Assembly (NCBI GenBank): GCA_949751835.1
Contig: CATKHK010000126.1
Span: 1-64,000 of the forward strand
Direction of reading: 5' to 3'
DNA from: Blepharisma japonicum
Lineage: Eukaryota; Ciliophora; Heterotrichea; Heterotrichida; Blepharismidae
DNA length: 64,000 nt
Position numbers and translations under genes: made by a program
The notes under the pieces: generated by a model
The model's database searches: none
What the model was told of the DNA's origin: nothing
Seen by the model: only the letters and a program-made list of their open reading frames with translations
Shown: positions 48,701-63,813 of the stretch, piece by piece
Numbering within the stretch: the stretch's first letter is position 1
How the letters are laid out: every line of letters starts with the position of its first letter

Positions 48701-51700
48701 CTTATTTGCATACAACGGTTGACCAGTTCAACGTATTTTCATTTTCTTTTGTGACAGGTGTAGCAGTTGATGGGCCAAATGGAGATACTTTTACTATAGA
48801 ATTTCCTATGGAAGATTATAACCAAAATACGCTATTTAGATATGACTTAGGGACTGGTAGGATTTCAGGGGACACCTTTTTCTGTGACAATTTGTCATTG
48901 ACTGCTTCTCCAACTATTTCTTGTTATTTTACGCAGGGAGATACTACTTATAACAAGCCAGCTAAAGTGACCATTTCTGGGTTCAGCTATGTGAATGCAG
49001 GGATTACAGTAACATTTGATATCCCAAAGGTTAAAAATCCGCAAACTTCTGGAGTGTCAGTGGATGTGTCTATAAGAGTTGCATCAGTTAAAAGCACAGG
49101 TGTAATAATGGAAGAAAGAACAGTTGATTATCTCTTCTTAGTAACTTCAAATGCAGTCTCTTCTTCATGCTCTCTCACTGAACCTCTCCTTGGCTCTTAT
49201 CTCACATATACCACAACGACCACCACTCTATCATTTCTCTGTTGCGCAGCCCAAAATTTGCCTTCGGCTACAGGAAATTACTATATCCTGGAAGTCCCTT
49301 CAAAATACCCATTCCCCTCTGCTACTTCTCTAAATGGAGGAGGTGATTTTACAACAATTGTAAAAACATATGCATCAGCAAGCTGGGTGCTACTAGGATC
49401 TGCATCAACTGCCAATTGTAAGACAAGCAGTATATCGTCCACTTTTGCTACTGTGAAGAACCCAACCTCTACAGTTTCTGCTAACACCTTAGTATTTAAA
49501 GGCTATGCAATTTATCAGAGTCAAATGACTGATTTAATTTCTTATAGTTCAATTAGTACTGCAATCACACAAGCAGCAGTAACTGCCTTGTCCTGCAGTA
49601 TGTCATCTTCTTCGATTTCAATGCAGGAGTACAATATAAACGCAGTCAATCTGATTGATGTCTCATTTACATGCACTGGCAGCAATATCCCAGTAGGTGG
49701 CTCTTTAAATCTTGAAGTTTTGTCTGGAGGTAGCAGTGTGACAACTGACCCTTATTATTTTACAATCTACAAAGGCTTGGGAGCTGTCTGACACTATTCT
49801 CTTAGCGGAACAAAATATATCATCAAGGACTGAACATCAGCAATTACTTCTGGAACTTTGATGCGATTTTTAATCCCTGTCAAAAATCCCAGCACATCAG
49901 GGTCCACAATAACAATAACAGCATATGCATATGATGATAAGAGTAACTTAATGGGCTCTGCAACCGCCACTACACCTGCCGTAACAAGTGCAGGATATTC
50001 TTCTGTTTATTCTTTAAAAAGCCATTATTTGCAATTAAACAGTCTCAGCAACTCTCTGAGCACATCTATGACACTTTATTTAAATATCCCTAACTCTCTT
50101 ACAACATCCTCAACAGTAACAATCGAATTTACTGGCGGAATTCAAGCTCAGACTTCTGGGCAAGAAGATAGATATGGGAATTTTGATGGAACTCAATGTG
50201 AGCAAAGCTTAATCCCAACGTACATCAATAATTATTGTGGACAATCCATTTGAACGACAACTACTAAGATTCAATATTCGCTTGTTAATCCAAGCACCAT
50301 TTCATCAGGTGTCCACCAATTTAATTTTGCTGGATCTAATATTAACCACCTACACCTTGACTCTTCTAATTCAGGGGTGCATTTAATAAAGGTGACGATT
50401 ACATCGTCTGTTACTCAATACTACACCTTTTTGTACAGAACACCCACCTCCCAAGGCAGCACAACTCCGGACTGATATGGGCAGATCATTAATTATGAAA
50501 ATGTTGACCATGAATCTACAAGCACAAGTAATTCAGTGCACTATCTGCTCGCTGAGTATCCAGTTGCTTTTGGGTCACTGAATGGGTTTTCGAGTGACCT
50601 TGGATTCGGAGTTTCTGATGGTTCTGTTGTTACTGGAATAATTGCATACGGATCAACAGTCCTCAGAGACTGTGTGCTAAGACAATCTGCATTTGACAAC
50701 AGAGCTGGAGTTCTGTGCAGGTCTCCAGCAACGACCAATAACCCAGATCTTTATATTTTTTTAATTAAGAGCCCTTCAAGTGCAGTTACAGTTTATTATA
50801 GCGTTATGGCTCTGTTCCAAGATGACACTTCCAGTTATACCTGGCATTCAATGGGCCTGACGAGCCAGTATTTTCAATCAGGCTCAGTCACTACAGCCAG
50901 TGGCTCAATTAGCATTGCCAGCCCTACTACCCAAGCAACAAGCACGTGAGACTTCACAAATATGATTACAGCAAGCAATCTTGGCCCAAGCTACAATATG
51001 CTGATACAATTTACCAATTATCAAAGTGTCTATCAATTAAGCACATATGTGAATGTAAACTCAATTATCAGTGCTTATTTTCTTTATTCCGGCTTTATCT
51101 TCGCACGGGTAAGCGATGGAGGGACTCCCCAAGTCCAATTCAGCAATCCCTTATTTTCTCGGTCAGACTTTGCAGCCAAGTCCTGAACTTTTGGGAATAG
51201 TAATATTCTAAATACAATAAAATCAACTAGTACGATCACTATTACAACTGGGACTCTGTCATCAAAATCTATTATATCAGGCTCAACGCCTAGAGCTGGC
51301 TCTACTTCCAGCTTGACTTTTAAACTTACATTTGCAGACACAATTCCAGTTGGTGGGCAAATTCAGATTGTGTTCCCTACATCTTACTTTTCTGCAATCG
51401 ACTGCTCAATATGCACATCAGGCTTTACAGATCAAGACGCGAGTAATTCAGTAACTTATACTATTACAACAACAGCATCAAGCATTATTTTGATGATAAA
51501 TAAATTTCAGAAGGTGACTGCAGGCTCTTATAACATTTATGGTATTCATGCAACTTTCTCAGTAGCTGGAAGTGCAGGGATTGACATAAATACTTATTAT
51601 GACTCGACTACATCTTATCCTATTGATGCGGACACTGTATCTTTTACGATTAATACAGCATTGGCTGCTAGTCCAGTGATATCTTTGTATCCTAGGCTAT

Positions 51701-54700
51701 CATTTATGACTGGGTTTAAGAATCCAACTGCAGGGTCGTATTCAGACTTGGTTCTTTATTTTAACCCTACTGTAAACGTAGATCCATCTGCCAGCGGAAC
51801 TGTAAAACTGACGATGCCGAGTTCTTCTCATTGGTTTAATAATGATGGAGTCAGCAGCTTTTACTGCCTTATAAATGGAGATTTAACCACGATAACAACT
51901 ACTAGCAGCTACTATACAATTACACCTAACTCAGTTCTTAATGCAGGAACTCTTTATACTATCATTATTTCTGCGAGAAATGGAATACACGATGGTTTAT
52001 CCACTGCTTCTACGACTTCTTCTGATCTCATAACCCTAGAAGGATACACAGGTGCAACTCTTAACCAGCAAGCCACTTATTATATAAAAGTGAGCCCTAT
52101 CTTCACTCAGCTTAGCATAAACCCATATGTGAAAGGGTCAGGCTCAGATACTCTTTATCAATTAAACATTCAAACAGCTACAACAGTGAATGGCTCGAAC
52201 GGTGGAGCTTTTATAGTAGAGTGGCCGGTTTATTCGCTGTCTTCTTCTATGTCAATTTTCTCAAGCACTGTGGGGAGCACTCAGGTTTCTGGAACGTACT
52301 TCCCTTGTGAACTTTTCTCTACAGGAAGTAGTAAATATATCCCCATGACTGGTATAACCTGCATGCTAATTAAGGGCTATACGATTTCGTCACAAAGAAC
52401 TGTGCCGACCAAAATTGTTATGCTGCTAGGGAGCAATACGATTAACTCAGGTGTTTCAATCGTGATAGGTTTTCCAGGAGTGACGGTTCCAACAACTTCA
52501 AGAGGTCCAGATTTATATATATACAGCAGAGAGATTTCTAGTGGCTCTGAGGTGGTCAAGGACTATTTGAATTACAAATATGTTAGCTTTGCTCATTCTC
52601 TTAATAGTCCTGCTTCATATACTAAAAATTTCCAATCTAGTTTTAGTAACTCATACCTCATGTCAACATCTGTCTCATTTTCTATGAGTTTTCAGCCTGT
52701 AGTCTCAATTTCTACCTCAGACTACCTAGTTTTTACATATGATCCTACAATGATATCAGTTTCCACAGGATCAGCAGACTTATCATCGCCTTCCTATTCA
52801 TCACTTTTTTACTATACTACAGTTGGATGAATTGTAATTCATCCTTCTTCTACAATAGGATCTAGCTCAGCTACCACATTTACTTTTACAGGGATGAATA
52901 ATCCGAACTATATTTCAGGATCTTCAAAAGACTATATTTCTGCTAGACAATGGGACAGTTTTTCAAGTAGTTGGACTCCAGGGGTATGGGATTACACTTA
53001 CACATTTTCAGGGTCTGCTCCTAGTCCTCTCTATACCTTAGGCACAGTTACTCCTAGCTCATTAGGATCCTCATTTGGCTGCCTTACCTGCGCAAGCTCA
53101 GGGACATCAGTTCTTTCTAGTCAATACGTGATGTATAAGCTTACATTCCAGTACAGCTTAAACCTCCTTTCAGGAGCTATCTTTGAGCTTATCTTTCCTA
53201 AATCTACAAACGAGTACCAAAGTATTGCTAATAATTGTGAAGCCTCATCCTCAGGATTTTCAAGTCCAAATTCAGTTTACTGCTCAGCATACTCAACTCA
53301 AACCTTAAGGATTTATTATTTTGGGACTTATACACAAAATACAGATGTTGTTGTCTATATCAAGGCTTTGAATCCTCCTATAGCTTTTTCTACTACTTCT
53401 GGGCTTACTATAAACGTGTATTATGACACTTCAGGGACTTACAACATAGGCACAGACAGCACTAATAAATTTACAGTCACAGGGCTAAGTTCAGTTCCAT
53501 CTGGAACAATGAAAATTTATATACCATTCTCAAGTGAGTATATATCAGCGAGAACGACGTCAAATGCGCCACTTATCTTTATATTTAAAACAAGCACAAC
53601 AATAGCAAAAAATGCAGGCACTGTGTCCGTCAAAGTATCTTCAGGGACTTTTACCCAAGCTTCAGGAGGCACATTGATCTGCTATTTCATTGATACGACC
53701 AATAACAATCTGAAATACATTGCAAAGTCTTGCACTTACTCATCTAATGTATTTACCATAACAGCGCCAGTCTACACTGATATAGTGAGTGGCCAGAATT
53801 GGATAGTCAGCATATCGACATATGGGGCTACAAGTAATGGCCTTACATATCCATCAGCTGGAGGGACATTTATCAATGTGGATTTAAATACTATAGAGAT
53901 GTTTGACTATAATTATTATGTAGTTCCAACAGCTTTGCCAACTGCAAAAGTCATTTCTTATTGTAGGACAACGAGCTTTTCTAATGTTTTTCAAGTGTAT
54001 ATAGATGCTAGCACTATTAATAAATTCTCATCTGGTATGAGGATTGAGGCTGAGTTCGATGTGAATCAATTTAATAGCGATTTGGGCACTGGTATCAGTG
54101 ACGGAGATCCAATGGACTGCATAAGCAATATGGCAATGGAAACTTCTACTACTCTGCAATGTACCTTACATTATGGAAATGCTGGGTCTTATCCTTATAG
54201 GCCTCTGATGACTAAAGCTAGAGAGCATAACCAAGACACTAACTCCGGGAAATATTACTTGTCCTTCGCAAATGTTATAAATCCAAGCACCAGTGGTCAA
54301 AATGTGGCTATAAGAGTCAAATACTTCAGCATCTCATCTGGCACAGAAGTCTTCACTGGTGACGAGATGATATATTTTGTGCTTGGCTCTGTCTCAAACT
54401 CCTACACAACTGATAACGAAAACTCTTACATCGCTTCTATGAACAACAAAGCAGTCATGACCACAGGTGTGACCTTCAACGCCATCACAAATGTAGGATA
54501 TTACGCATTAACCTCTTCAAGCTATCTCTTCTGGAGATTCCCATATGGAATCGGCACTTCTATAACAATGACAGAAAATAGTTCAGGAAATTCTCAGACA
54601 ATTGATGGGATCTTAGGTAGTTCTCAGGCAGGAGGTGGCTTATTAGTCTCAACTCCTCCCTCTTCAGGCTCATATACAGGGACTGTTACATGGAATTTTG

Positions 54701-57700
54701 CAAACTTTGTGAATCCTCCTTATATCCCAACTTCTTATCCAATTCTGACAGCAGACATAGTTGTCCAAGGATTTTATGTGGAAAAAGTTGTATTTGACCA
54801 AAATCTAGCTAACCATATAGCTGCAGTAGTAACTGTAACCCATATTTGGGCTGGTGATGCTACAAATTATGGATACTTAGGTGGAAGAATTGATATGGAC
54901 TTATTGTTTACTGTGGCAATCCCAATTTCAAGCAGTTTCGTTATAGAAATTAGTTTTCCATCTACCTGGACTACAGACAAACACTGCACATTTTTAGGAA
55001 CTTTGCAGTCTCCAAATAATAAAGATTGGATCGAGTGCAACCAGGTTAACACCAATGCATTTCTTGTGACAAATATAAAAGCTTATACAATGAATGACAA
55101 TATAAATATTAACGGGTGGGTAACTTTGCCAAACGCAGTAGGTCCTCACACAGTGACTGTCACTGTTTACTCTAGTTATACTACTCAGGTTATTGCAGCT
55201 GGTACTGGGACTTATACAATTAATAATGTGCCTTATCATAGCCAGTTTTCAATGGGACGATTTGTATATAATGCTGCTGATATTTTTGTGCCTGCAAATG
55301 GGGTATCACCATTTCTTCTGTCAGTTCCTGTGCCTGCAACGTTGACCAAGAATGCTGGATATGTAAATATTGATTTTCCTGCGTCAAGCTGGACAACTGC
55401 GCTACCTTTGGTATGTATTTGGGAAGGAACTAGCACATGGCAAGCAAGCCAATGCAGCATTTCTGGCAATACCGTAACTATTGTAGCACCCGAATATAAT
55501 GATATTACCGCAGGCACATGGATAATCACAGTCAATACTTTTCAAGGAATAAGCTACAACGGCATCACTTTCCCTACTACAACTGAGGTGTGGACTTTGT
55601 CGACAAGTTATTCTAATGACGGTATAACAGGCCCTAATGTCATTTCCAGCACAATTTATATAAAAGTTCCTCTTGAACAATTTGCAACTGACTATGTGTT
55701 TACCTTTAGCAATATTAAAAATACCCATATTTTAGCAGAATTGGCTTTTTCCTGCACCAATTCATATACGAAAGGTGTTCCACAGCCTAGCGGGAGATCA
55801 TATCTTATAGTAAGATACCCGACCAAACTCAACGGAAACACTATTTTACAAGACGATTTTGGGAGAGGGTACAGTGATGGAAAACAAATCCCTTGCTTCC
55901 CTCTTACATCTTTTACGGCTGAAGACTGTTATCTAATATGGGGAAGTGGCACCTCCTCATTAGATGGTAAAATCTATATTAATAACTATACCCCTTCACT
56001 ATCTACAAGCACACAGTCTTTTTATGTTCCATGGTTAGTCAATCCAACTACCCAAGACACAATATTGCGATTAACAGTAGAACTCTGGGAGCTAAATACT
56101 TTATTAAAGTATGAACTAATGGAATACAAAGAAATCAAATACATTTATGCTGTCCTGAGCACTACAATTTCTACCAAAAATCCAGGCACCATAAATTATC
56201 ATAACACAAATATAAACCAGCAAGGAGATATAGACTTTACATTTGTACTGCCTAATAGTCTGACAGGGACATCTGATGAAGCTGTGGTGTGGCAGCTGGC
56301 TGAGACAGTGCCTACTTGGAGTTCTAATTTGTGCCCAAGCTCTCAGACGTGTGAAGACTTGCTGTCAGAGCATGTAATAGTTATGAGACATCCTTCAGGG
56401 TCTGGGACTATTAATAACGGAGACATTATTACTCTAAATAATGTAATGAATCCTGAAGATCCTTACATGACTCAAACATGAACCATTTGGATCTACAAAG
56501 GCTACACCATCCAAAAGAAAATCATTTATAACGCAAATATTCCATTCGTGTATCCTACCCCTAGCGATTTTAACTATGTTACGTGAAGGTTTGCAGACTA
56601 TAACGTTCCGAACCCGCTGACAAGCCGATATGACCAATACACACTGAGATTCAGAATTTCTCATACGATCTACTCAGGATACACAATAAAATTTGTTTTC
56701 CCTACAAGTCCTTCTTCTTCTGGAACTAGCTTTGTGGTTGACCATGACTGTGACTGGATCCATGGACTCTCAGGCAGCGGCTTAAGATGTGCAGCTACGA
56801 GTTCCTCAACGATTCAATGCACTGGGTTCAATACGTACTATCCTGACTACCCAGCTATTGTGATGACCTGCATGGCTACCAATCCTCCAGTATCTGGCAC
56901 TTCTAATGATTTTGAGCTGTACGTTTATGATGCCTCATCAAACCTTGTGTACTCAGATGTATCAATACAAACATTTGTCATAAGCTCAGCTCCAACTTTA
57001 TTAAACAAATACAGTGTAGGAGGCCCTTGGAGGACCAGAGAGCCTGCTTGTGAGAACACAAACTTTGCAGATATTACTATATATTTCACAGGCCAAAGGA
57101 CTGATATTACTTATCAATTTAAGGACAGGTTCAGCTTTTCTTTGCCAACTGGAGTAAGCCTTGCTACACTTCCGACACCTGATGGCGCTATTGAATGCAC
57201 ATTTAATAACATGGCAAATCAGACTCCTGGGGAGTACTGTACACTGTCTGGCAATAGAATTGATGTAGGGATTACTGACCAGCAAACACTTGTAGCAGGA
57301 ACTAATTACGTGATTCATGTGTATACAAGAGATGCGACTGCAGGGCTAGGGTATAATGGATTCCAGCTGCCAACTTTCCCTGAGTGGGAAAGCTGATATG
57401 TCCAGGCTTCAGCTGGTAGTAGTGGTGAGTCTTCCAAAGTGGTGCTTGAGGACTGTCCTGTTCCTTTTACTTCTTTATCTCTGACGCCTTATTCTTATAC
57501 AGTTCAAAAGTGGAATATTTATGATCTGACTTTTCAGCCTAGCAGAAATGTCCCTGTTGGCGGAGGAATTGCAATAGAATTCACCACTTATAATGAAATT
57601 GACCAAGTTTTCGACTTAGGGTTAGGCCTTAATATGGCTCCACTTGTTCCTAGCCAAGATATAAGCTGTAAGGTAGAAAGTGGGTTTGGCAGCCCATCAC

Positions 57701-60700
57701 CAGGGACTATTAAGTGTACTGTTTACAAGTCAAGCACAGTTTCTTATAAAACTCCTGTACTAGTAACAATAACAGGTCATACCACAGCGATTTCTTCAAG
57801 TTCTTCACATTCAATCAGACTTGTAAAGCTTTGAAACCCAATCCAGTCAACGTCTCCAATCCTCAATGAATCTCTCAGGGTCCATTTCAAGATATATTCT
57901 TTTAACACGAACACAAATTCATTTACAACTGACAGGGCCAAATACAATTTGCAGACTCTTTTGAGTGTTTATGACCCATGGGGTTCATCTATCTTAACAA
58001 ATCCTTCTCCAACTATAGTAAATCCGGAGCCTCAGCCAACTACCGCAGTGACAAATACTTATTCAGTGTTCACAAGTCCATTAATAACAAAGATTAACTT
58101 AGGCGTCACTTTAGACACGTCTACTGGTTTCGTAATTTATGAGTTTGATAATGCTTTTATTCTACCCACAACGGGATCGACTAGTGTCAAATGTAATGGG
58201 TCTACGTCTTTGTGCGAAGTCTACAAAGAAGCACAGTGGATTGTGTGGAGAACTAACCAATCCCCGAGTGCTTCGCTTTCTATTAGCTTCATGGACGCTG
58301 GTACTAATACTTTTAAGACACCAAATTATTATGCGACCAGCTATACTCTGTCAGCTTATATAATAGAAGCTGGGCAATGGAAAGAGGAGCATTACTTTAC
58401 CAATATGAACTCATTTGCAGCTGGAACCTTAGGCGTTTCATTCTCCCATAGGCTTTCGAGCTATCATCGGCTTACGTATGATGTCTGGACTATTACAATT
58501 ACTCCATCATTAGGCTCTACCATTGTTAAGAGAATTGATATTTATTTCCCTAGCGAGTTTAGCTGAATTGATGCAACATGCAAAACGACAGGATTGACTC
58601 AGACTTCGGCAAACTCAAACCCAATCAGCTGTATTTCGGACTGTTCTCAAGAGACCTGCACAAATCATATAACAATTACAAATTATGATCCATTATCAGC
58701 TGTTAGTACTATTTCAGTTATTATTGGTGCAATGAATCCTAAAAACGCAGTTATAACCTCCAATTTTAATATTTACTATTATGCATCAACTACTGACACG
58801 ACACAAATCATAGAAAAATACTCAGGAAATTCTTTGACTATTGACAACATCATCTATCCATACGATTTCTGGGTTGAACTACCTACTCAAAGCATTTATG
58901 ATAGAGGAATCCAACAAGGTGCTTATGGAGAAATTTGGATAAGAACCAGAAGCAGAGTGACACTTCCTGCAAATACTGGGTGGTATAAGGTGGTATTACC
59001 TAATAACTTTGACATAGCTGCAGCAGCTACTCCAAAATGCACTATTGTTCACACTGATGTGCCATTCCAGAACTGGCCTGATCGATCCACTGACTATTAT
59101 AACCACATTGTGGTCCCTAACTGTATATATAGTAATGGCGTACTCAACGTTATGTTCCCTGGGACAATTTTGCGTCAATTTTATGGAGTAAAATCAGGAA
59201 TCTGCACATACTTAGTCCTAACAACCTATCCATCTCCAGTCTCAGGACAGTCTGGTTTCCGTGCTCCCTTACTTTCTGGCTGCTCCCAATTCCAATTTTA
59301 TGCCATGGACGGTGCAACAGTCCTTGAAGAATCCATTACAAATCTCTGTATTAGTGGAAACACTCCTACAAACCTTCAGATATACCCAAGCACTATTGAC
59401 ACTAACACGAACTCCATTTACATGTTCTCCTTCATAACAAGTTCCTATGTCCCTAACTCTTATTTCTATTATTCCGGCACATACCCAGGCCCTCAGTCTG
59501 CCATACAAATTTCTTTCGAAAGCTACCAAAGTTTCCAATTTGACTTAGCTGGGCAATATGACTCTTATATGCAGGTTTTCTGCCAACAAATAACAGGAAT
59601 TTCTCCGCCTTCTGGGGAATATTTATCGTGCAAACTTACTTTGGGCTCAACGACATCTTCTCCTACGTTTACGCATTATCCAGCAATTATTACTATTACA
59701 AACTTTAATAGTATCCCACTAGGTACCCAAGTATCATTCCATTTGCCTGTCATAAGAAATCCAAGCACTAACAGTTGGGTCCCACAGATAACGGTAGGGA
59801 TATATCAAGTGGATTATTTAGGTTTGAAGTCATGGATAGAAGATGAACAAACCATAGACCTTACAGCGGTGACAGCATCAACAGCTTTATCCGTTGTTAG
59901 CGTATGCACAGCTCCTACAACCGCTTGCTGGGTTACTAATAAAGCAGTTAAATCGAGAACTATGCTTAATTTGTATTTCAAAGCACAATCAATTACTCTG
60001 AATGGAGGATCTATGATCGTGATACAGTTTCCAAGCCAGTATGAGGATATTCCTATTAGTGGGGTTAGTGCTTATATACAGAGAAACCCAGTGACCAATA
60101 CAGGGACTGATACTTTTATAATACAAGGCATCACAGTGGTGACATATCCACTAGCGAAAATGGTAGCTTTGACGACCCCTTCAGGAAGCTTTATTTATGT
60201 AAATCAGGACTGTACAATTTCTCTATTGAACTTTATAAATCCGTCATATATAGACTCCTGCTCTAATTGCAAGATCAGCTATTACTCCATTTCTCCATCA
60301 CAGAAAATCGTGGACCAATACCAAACAGACGACATTTATAATATTTTTGGGTTTACCACGGTCTCTTTTTCATTAAACCCTATCTCTTTATCCTCAGTCT
60401 TTGCAAACTCAGCTGATGTGACTCAAACCTATATATTTTCCCCTCTTTCCACTTTGGAATCAGGCTCACAGACCAAGATTGTAATCCCTTCAACTTTTCC
60501 AGACGTCTCAACTTTAACTCCAGTGCCTACCTGCTCTCTTAATATTACTGCCACTTGTGCTATTTCTTCCCACTCAGTCATAATTTCAGGATACTCAGAC
60601 ATTTCTCCAGGCACAAAAGTTCAGCTTATGCTTTCTGGGACTTTAAACCCTACTTCAGCCTTGCTAACTACACAGTCTCCAAGTGGCTTTTATATACAAT

Positions 60701-63700
60701 CCCAAAATTCTAATGGTAAACAAATAGCTTATTCTGAGTTCCCAGTTCTCCGTATCAATGGTCCAAATCCTGTCACCAGAATCCAAGTAAAAATAATCAC
60801 GACCTTCCCTAACTCCAAAGCCCTCTCTGCTTATACATTTAATATAAACTCAATGCAAGGAATTCCAAAAGGGTCTAATATTGTCATAACTTTCCCATCA
60901 GAATACTCCTCTCTCCCTACAAATGAGCGCTGCTTTGTATCAGGAAAATTGATATCTTTTACATCCTGCTCAATAAGTGGGTTGACAATGACGATTTCTA
61001 CTAATGAGGATATAGCAAGATATGAGAGCTTAAATATAACGATTCCTAATGTGCTGAACCCTACAATAACTACTCCAGACAGCAATGGAGGGCAATATAC
61101 ATCAGCATTTACAGTTAATACTTATTTTGCTGGACAACTTATTGATGAGATTGACCCAAGTGACACAGATTCAAAGGTTTATATTAAAGCAGCCCCATCA
61201 AGTTTGATAATTACCCAAACTGAGCTTATGCCTCAGTCTGAAGGGGAGATGGCTTTATATTCCTTCTGGGTAACAAATCCTGTGTATATTTCCAATAATG
61301 ATGACATTTCTATGATATTCCAGTTTCCTATAGAATACAGCTACCAATTGACATCTTCATATATTGACTTATTCTGCTATAGCTCTCCAGAATATGTATC
61401 TTGCAACTTAAACTTCCCTCGTATCATAGAATTCCGCACCCTTTCTCCCTATACAGTTCAGCTGACCATGCTTTTCAAGATTTTCGCAATCACAAATCCA
61501 GTCCAAGGCACCACAAATCCAATAGGTATTTATCTATATAACAATAAAGAAAAAACCTTAATTGGCTACAACAATACTATTACTTTTGTGACAAAGGCAA
61601 TTCCTTCTATTCTCAGCATGTACTCAGTAGAATCCTCATCATTGATTACCCATACTTATGCTGACTATAAGTTTAACTTTACTATTATAGATAAAGGTGT
61701 AGACGATGATGGTGGTATTTATGTGGATTGGCCTGGAAACTACTATAAGCTGTTTTATGAGCCGAATTATACTTGTAGCTATATATATCCAACTGACCAA
61801 ATTTTAACGTCCCCATCATGTCTATTTTTACTACCTACTGGGTATAGGAGAACTGCAGTTTCTATAGCTACCCCAATTCCAACGAATTATGGAGATATGA
61901 GCATTGAGTTTAATAATGTCCCTACATTACAGCAGGAAGGCTTATCTGGCAGCTTTATTATGAGGATTTATGATAATGATATATATGCAGTTACAGCGAG
62001 ATCTTATCCAAACCTTACCCCTTACTCTAATCTATATTTCCAAAATATAGGCTACAGGATCTTTGTGAATACTACAGTAGTTTATGTCTATAAAGGAAGT
62101 TACTCCTACCCTATAAAGCTTACCTTAGAAAAGCCTTGCCAAACAGGATTGCAGGTTATCCCAAATATTGTGGAAGGAACTGTTGGAGTCGACCCTAAAA
62201 TTCTATATTTCCAATATGAGTACACAAAAGTGCTTACTTTTAGAGTTTACGCCCCGATGACTTCGAATGCTACTACATATACTTTGCACTTCGAGAAAAA
62301 TGAGACTTCAACTGATCCAGCGCTTAGAGAATATAAACCAATGGTAGATATTCCTGTCATAGTATTAGACCCGAACAAAAATATAGGGGTCTATACAGAA
62401 GATATTTCTCACATCCCTCTTTCAGGGACAAGCTTGCCTGTAAGAATGTGGCTGGATAAACCAGCATATGATGAGCTAAACGTAACTTTATCGACATCCA
62501 CCCCAGAACAGCCAGATTATGTATTTTTCAACCCAAGTGTCATTACCTTCAAAAATGGAAAGCAATCAGACTATTTTACAGTGACTTTGGTACAAGGTGC
62601 TATAAGTGGCTATATAAAGTTTACCTTATCTGGAAATGCTTCTGCTAGCTATAAGCTGATTAGACAGTCTATTACTTTCCAAACTCTTCCTTTAGATGTC
62701 TCAAGCCCGGTGGTAAAATCTGCCAGATTATATTCTATTACAAGGACTTCTGCTTCAGTTTATATTCAATCTTCTAAGGTTGGCCTAGTTCATTATATAT
62801 ATACAGCTGCAGGGACATCGCCTCCTATTATGCAAATGCTTGTAAATGGTGATACTATGTGGGGTGATGCTTTACAAGTATATGGAAAGGTCTGGACAGA
62901 TATAGATAAAGGAGTCGCGATAATCCCAATGACAGGCCTTACTGATAATACTGCTTATACGCTGTATTACACTGTGCAGTCTAGGTCAAATCATACCACA
63001 GTCAATGTAGAAACTTATAATTTTAAGACCTTACCTACATATTTGCCAGCGAAATTCAGGATTTATGTGACTGCGTTATCATCAGTCGAAGAAGTCAATG
63101 TTGGGGTTGCGAAGGCCTTAGCATTCCCATTATCAAATGTCTTGGCGACAGGAACTGATCCAGCATTAGGCATTACTAGAAGAATGTTGCTGCAAAACAG
63201 GCAGCTATATTATGAGTTTACACTGTTTGTAAACAGAGACTCTTCAATGGATAAACCAATCACGTATGTCAATAATCTTGACAATAATATAGACAGACTC
63301 ACAAAGTACGTACCCAACTTCAATACTTCTTCAACTGTTTCGGCACACTCAAGTGAATATTCTTATCTTAATGCTGAGTTTACTAATGAAATTACAGTTG
63401 TGTCAGACGCTAATGGTACACTCAATGCATCTACAATTCTAAATGTGGCGGGAACTGTTTATGGGATTTTATTGGGATCAGATAAAAAAGCACCAAATAG
63501 TGTTCAGATACGAAATGGATTGGACGCCCATAATGTAAAGGTAAAGCAAGGAAGGTATTCTTATATGAGTGTGGAGTATGGACAGACAGCTTTATTGAAC
63601 TTTACTGGGCTTTTGAATCATGCTGAAATGGTTTTGTATTTAACAGCTGAAAATGCACTACCTGGAAATCCTGACTTGATGGAAGATGAGTTTACGATAG

Positions 63701-63813
63701 CTAAATCGGTTGTGGTTGGGAGTGCATTGGACACAACTTATGTTTATGTCTTCAAATATCTCAATTCAGCTGCTTTTATATCAATTTCAGTGATATTAAT
63801 CTTAATAATCTAA
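39760..63813 (+). CDS. Giant secreted repeat protein, 8,017 residues
   Basis: One frame of 8,018 codons runs from ATG 39760 to TAA 63813 without an intron. By eye about 19 Trp are TGA (first at 39853-39855) and about 79 are TGG. A signal peptide (MLIIILSIIALSACAYG) leads into beta-rich modules. These share the motif IPxGGxIxIxFPxxY, then a Cys, a second Cys, an I-x-G step and a V-x-NP-S turn. A longer unit of about 590 residues carries DLGxGxSDG-x-C and recurs about twelve times. Residues past about 7,440 differ and include Ig/fibronectin-like beta segments. The last 18 residues (YLNSAAFISISVILILII) form a hydrophobic tail after small residues, fitting a GPI signal or a single anchor. Probably a cell-surface adhesin or coat protein; family not recognised. 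Confidence 0.88.
41590..61430 (+). repeat. About twelve super-repeats of ~590 residues in the giant gene
   Basis: The marker DLG-G-(S/x)DG followed by a Cys occurs near 41615, 43460, 45375, 47115, 48845, 50595, 54075 and 55855, with weaker forms near 52255, 57615, 59545 and 61330. Spacing is about 555-640 codons. Clear examples are DLGLGISENGKVPC, DLGTGLSDGEYISC, DLGTGISDGDPMDC and DFGRGYSDGKQIPC. Each is preceded by an N/V-rich strand and followed by C-x-L-x-x-G and I-x-NP-S-(T/A) segments. The units are well diverged at the DNA level, so the array is old. Confidence 0.75.

Noticed and set aside
39760-63813. A cluster of about twenty separate secreted genes cut at each TGA
   Set aside because: All pieces share one reading frame over 24 kb with no TAA or TAG between them, and only the first has a signal peptide.
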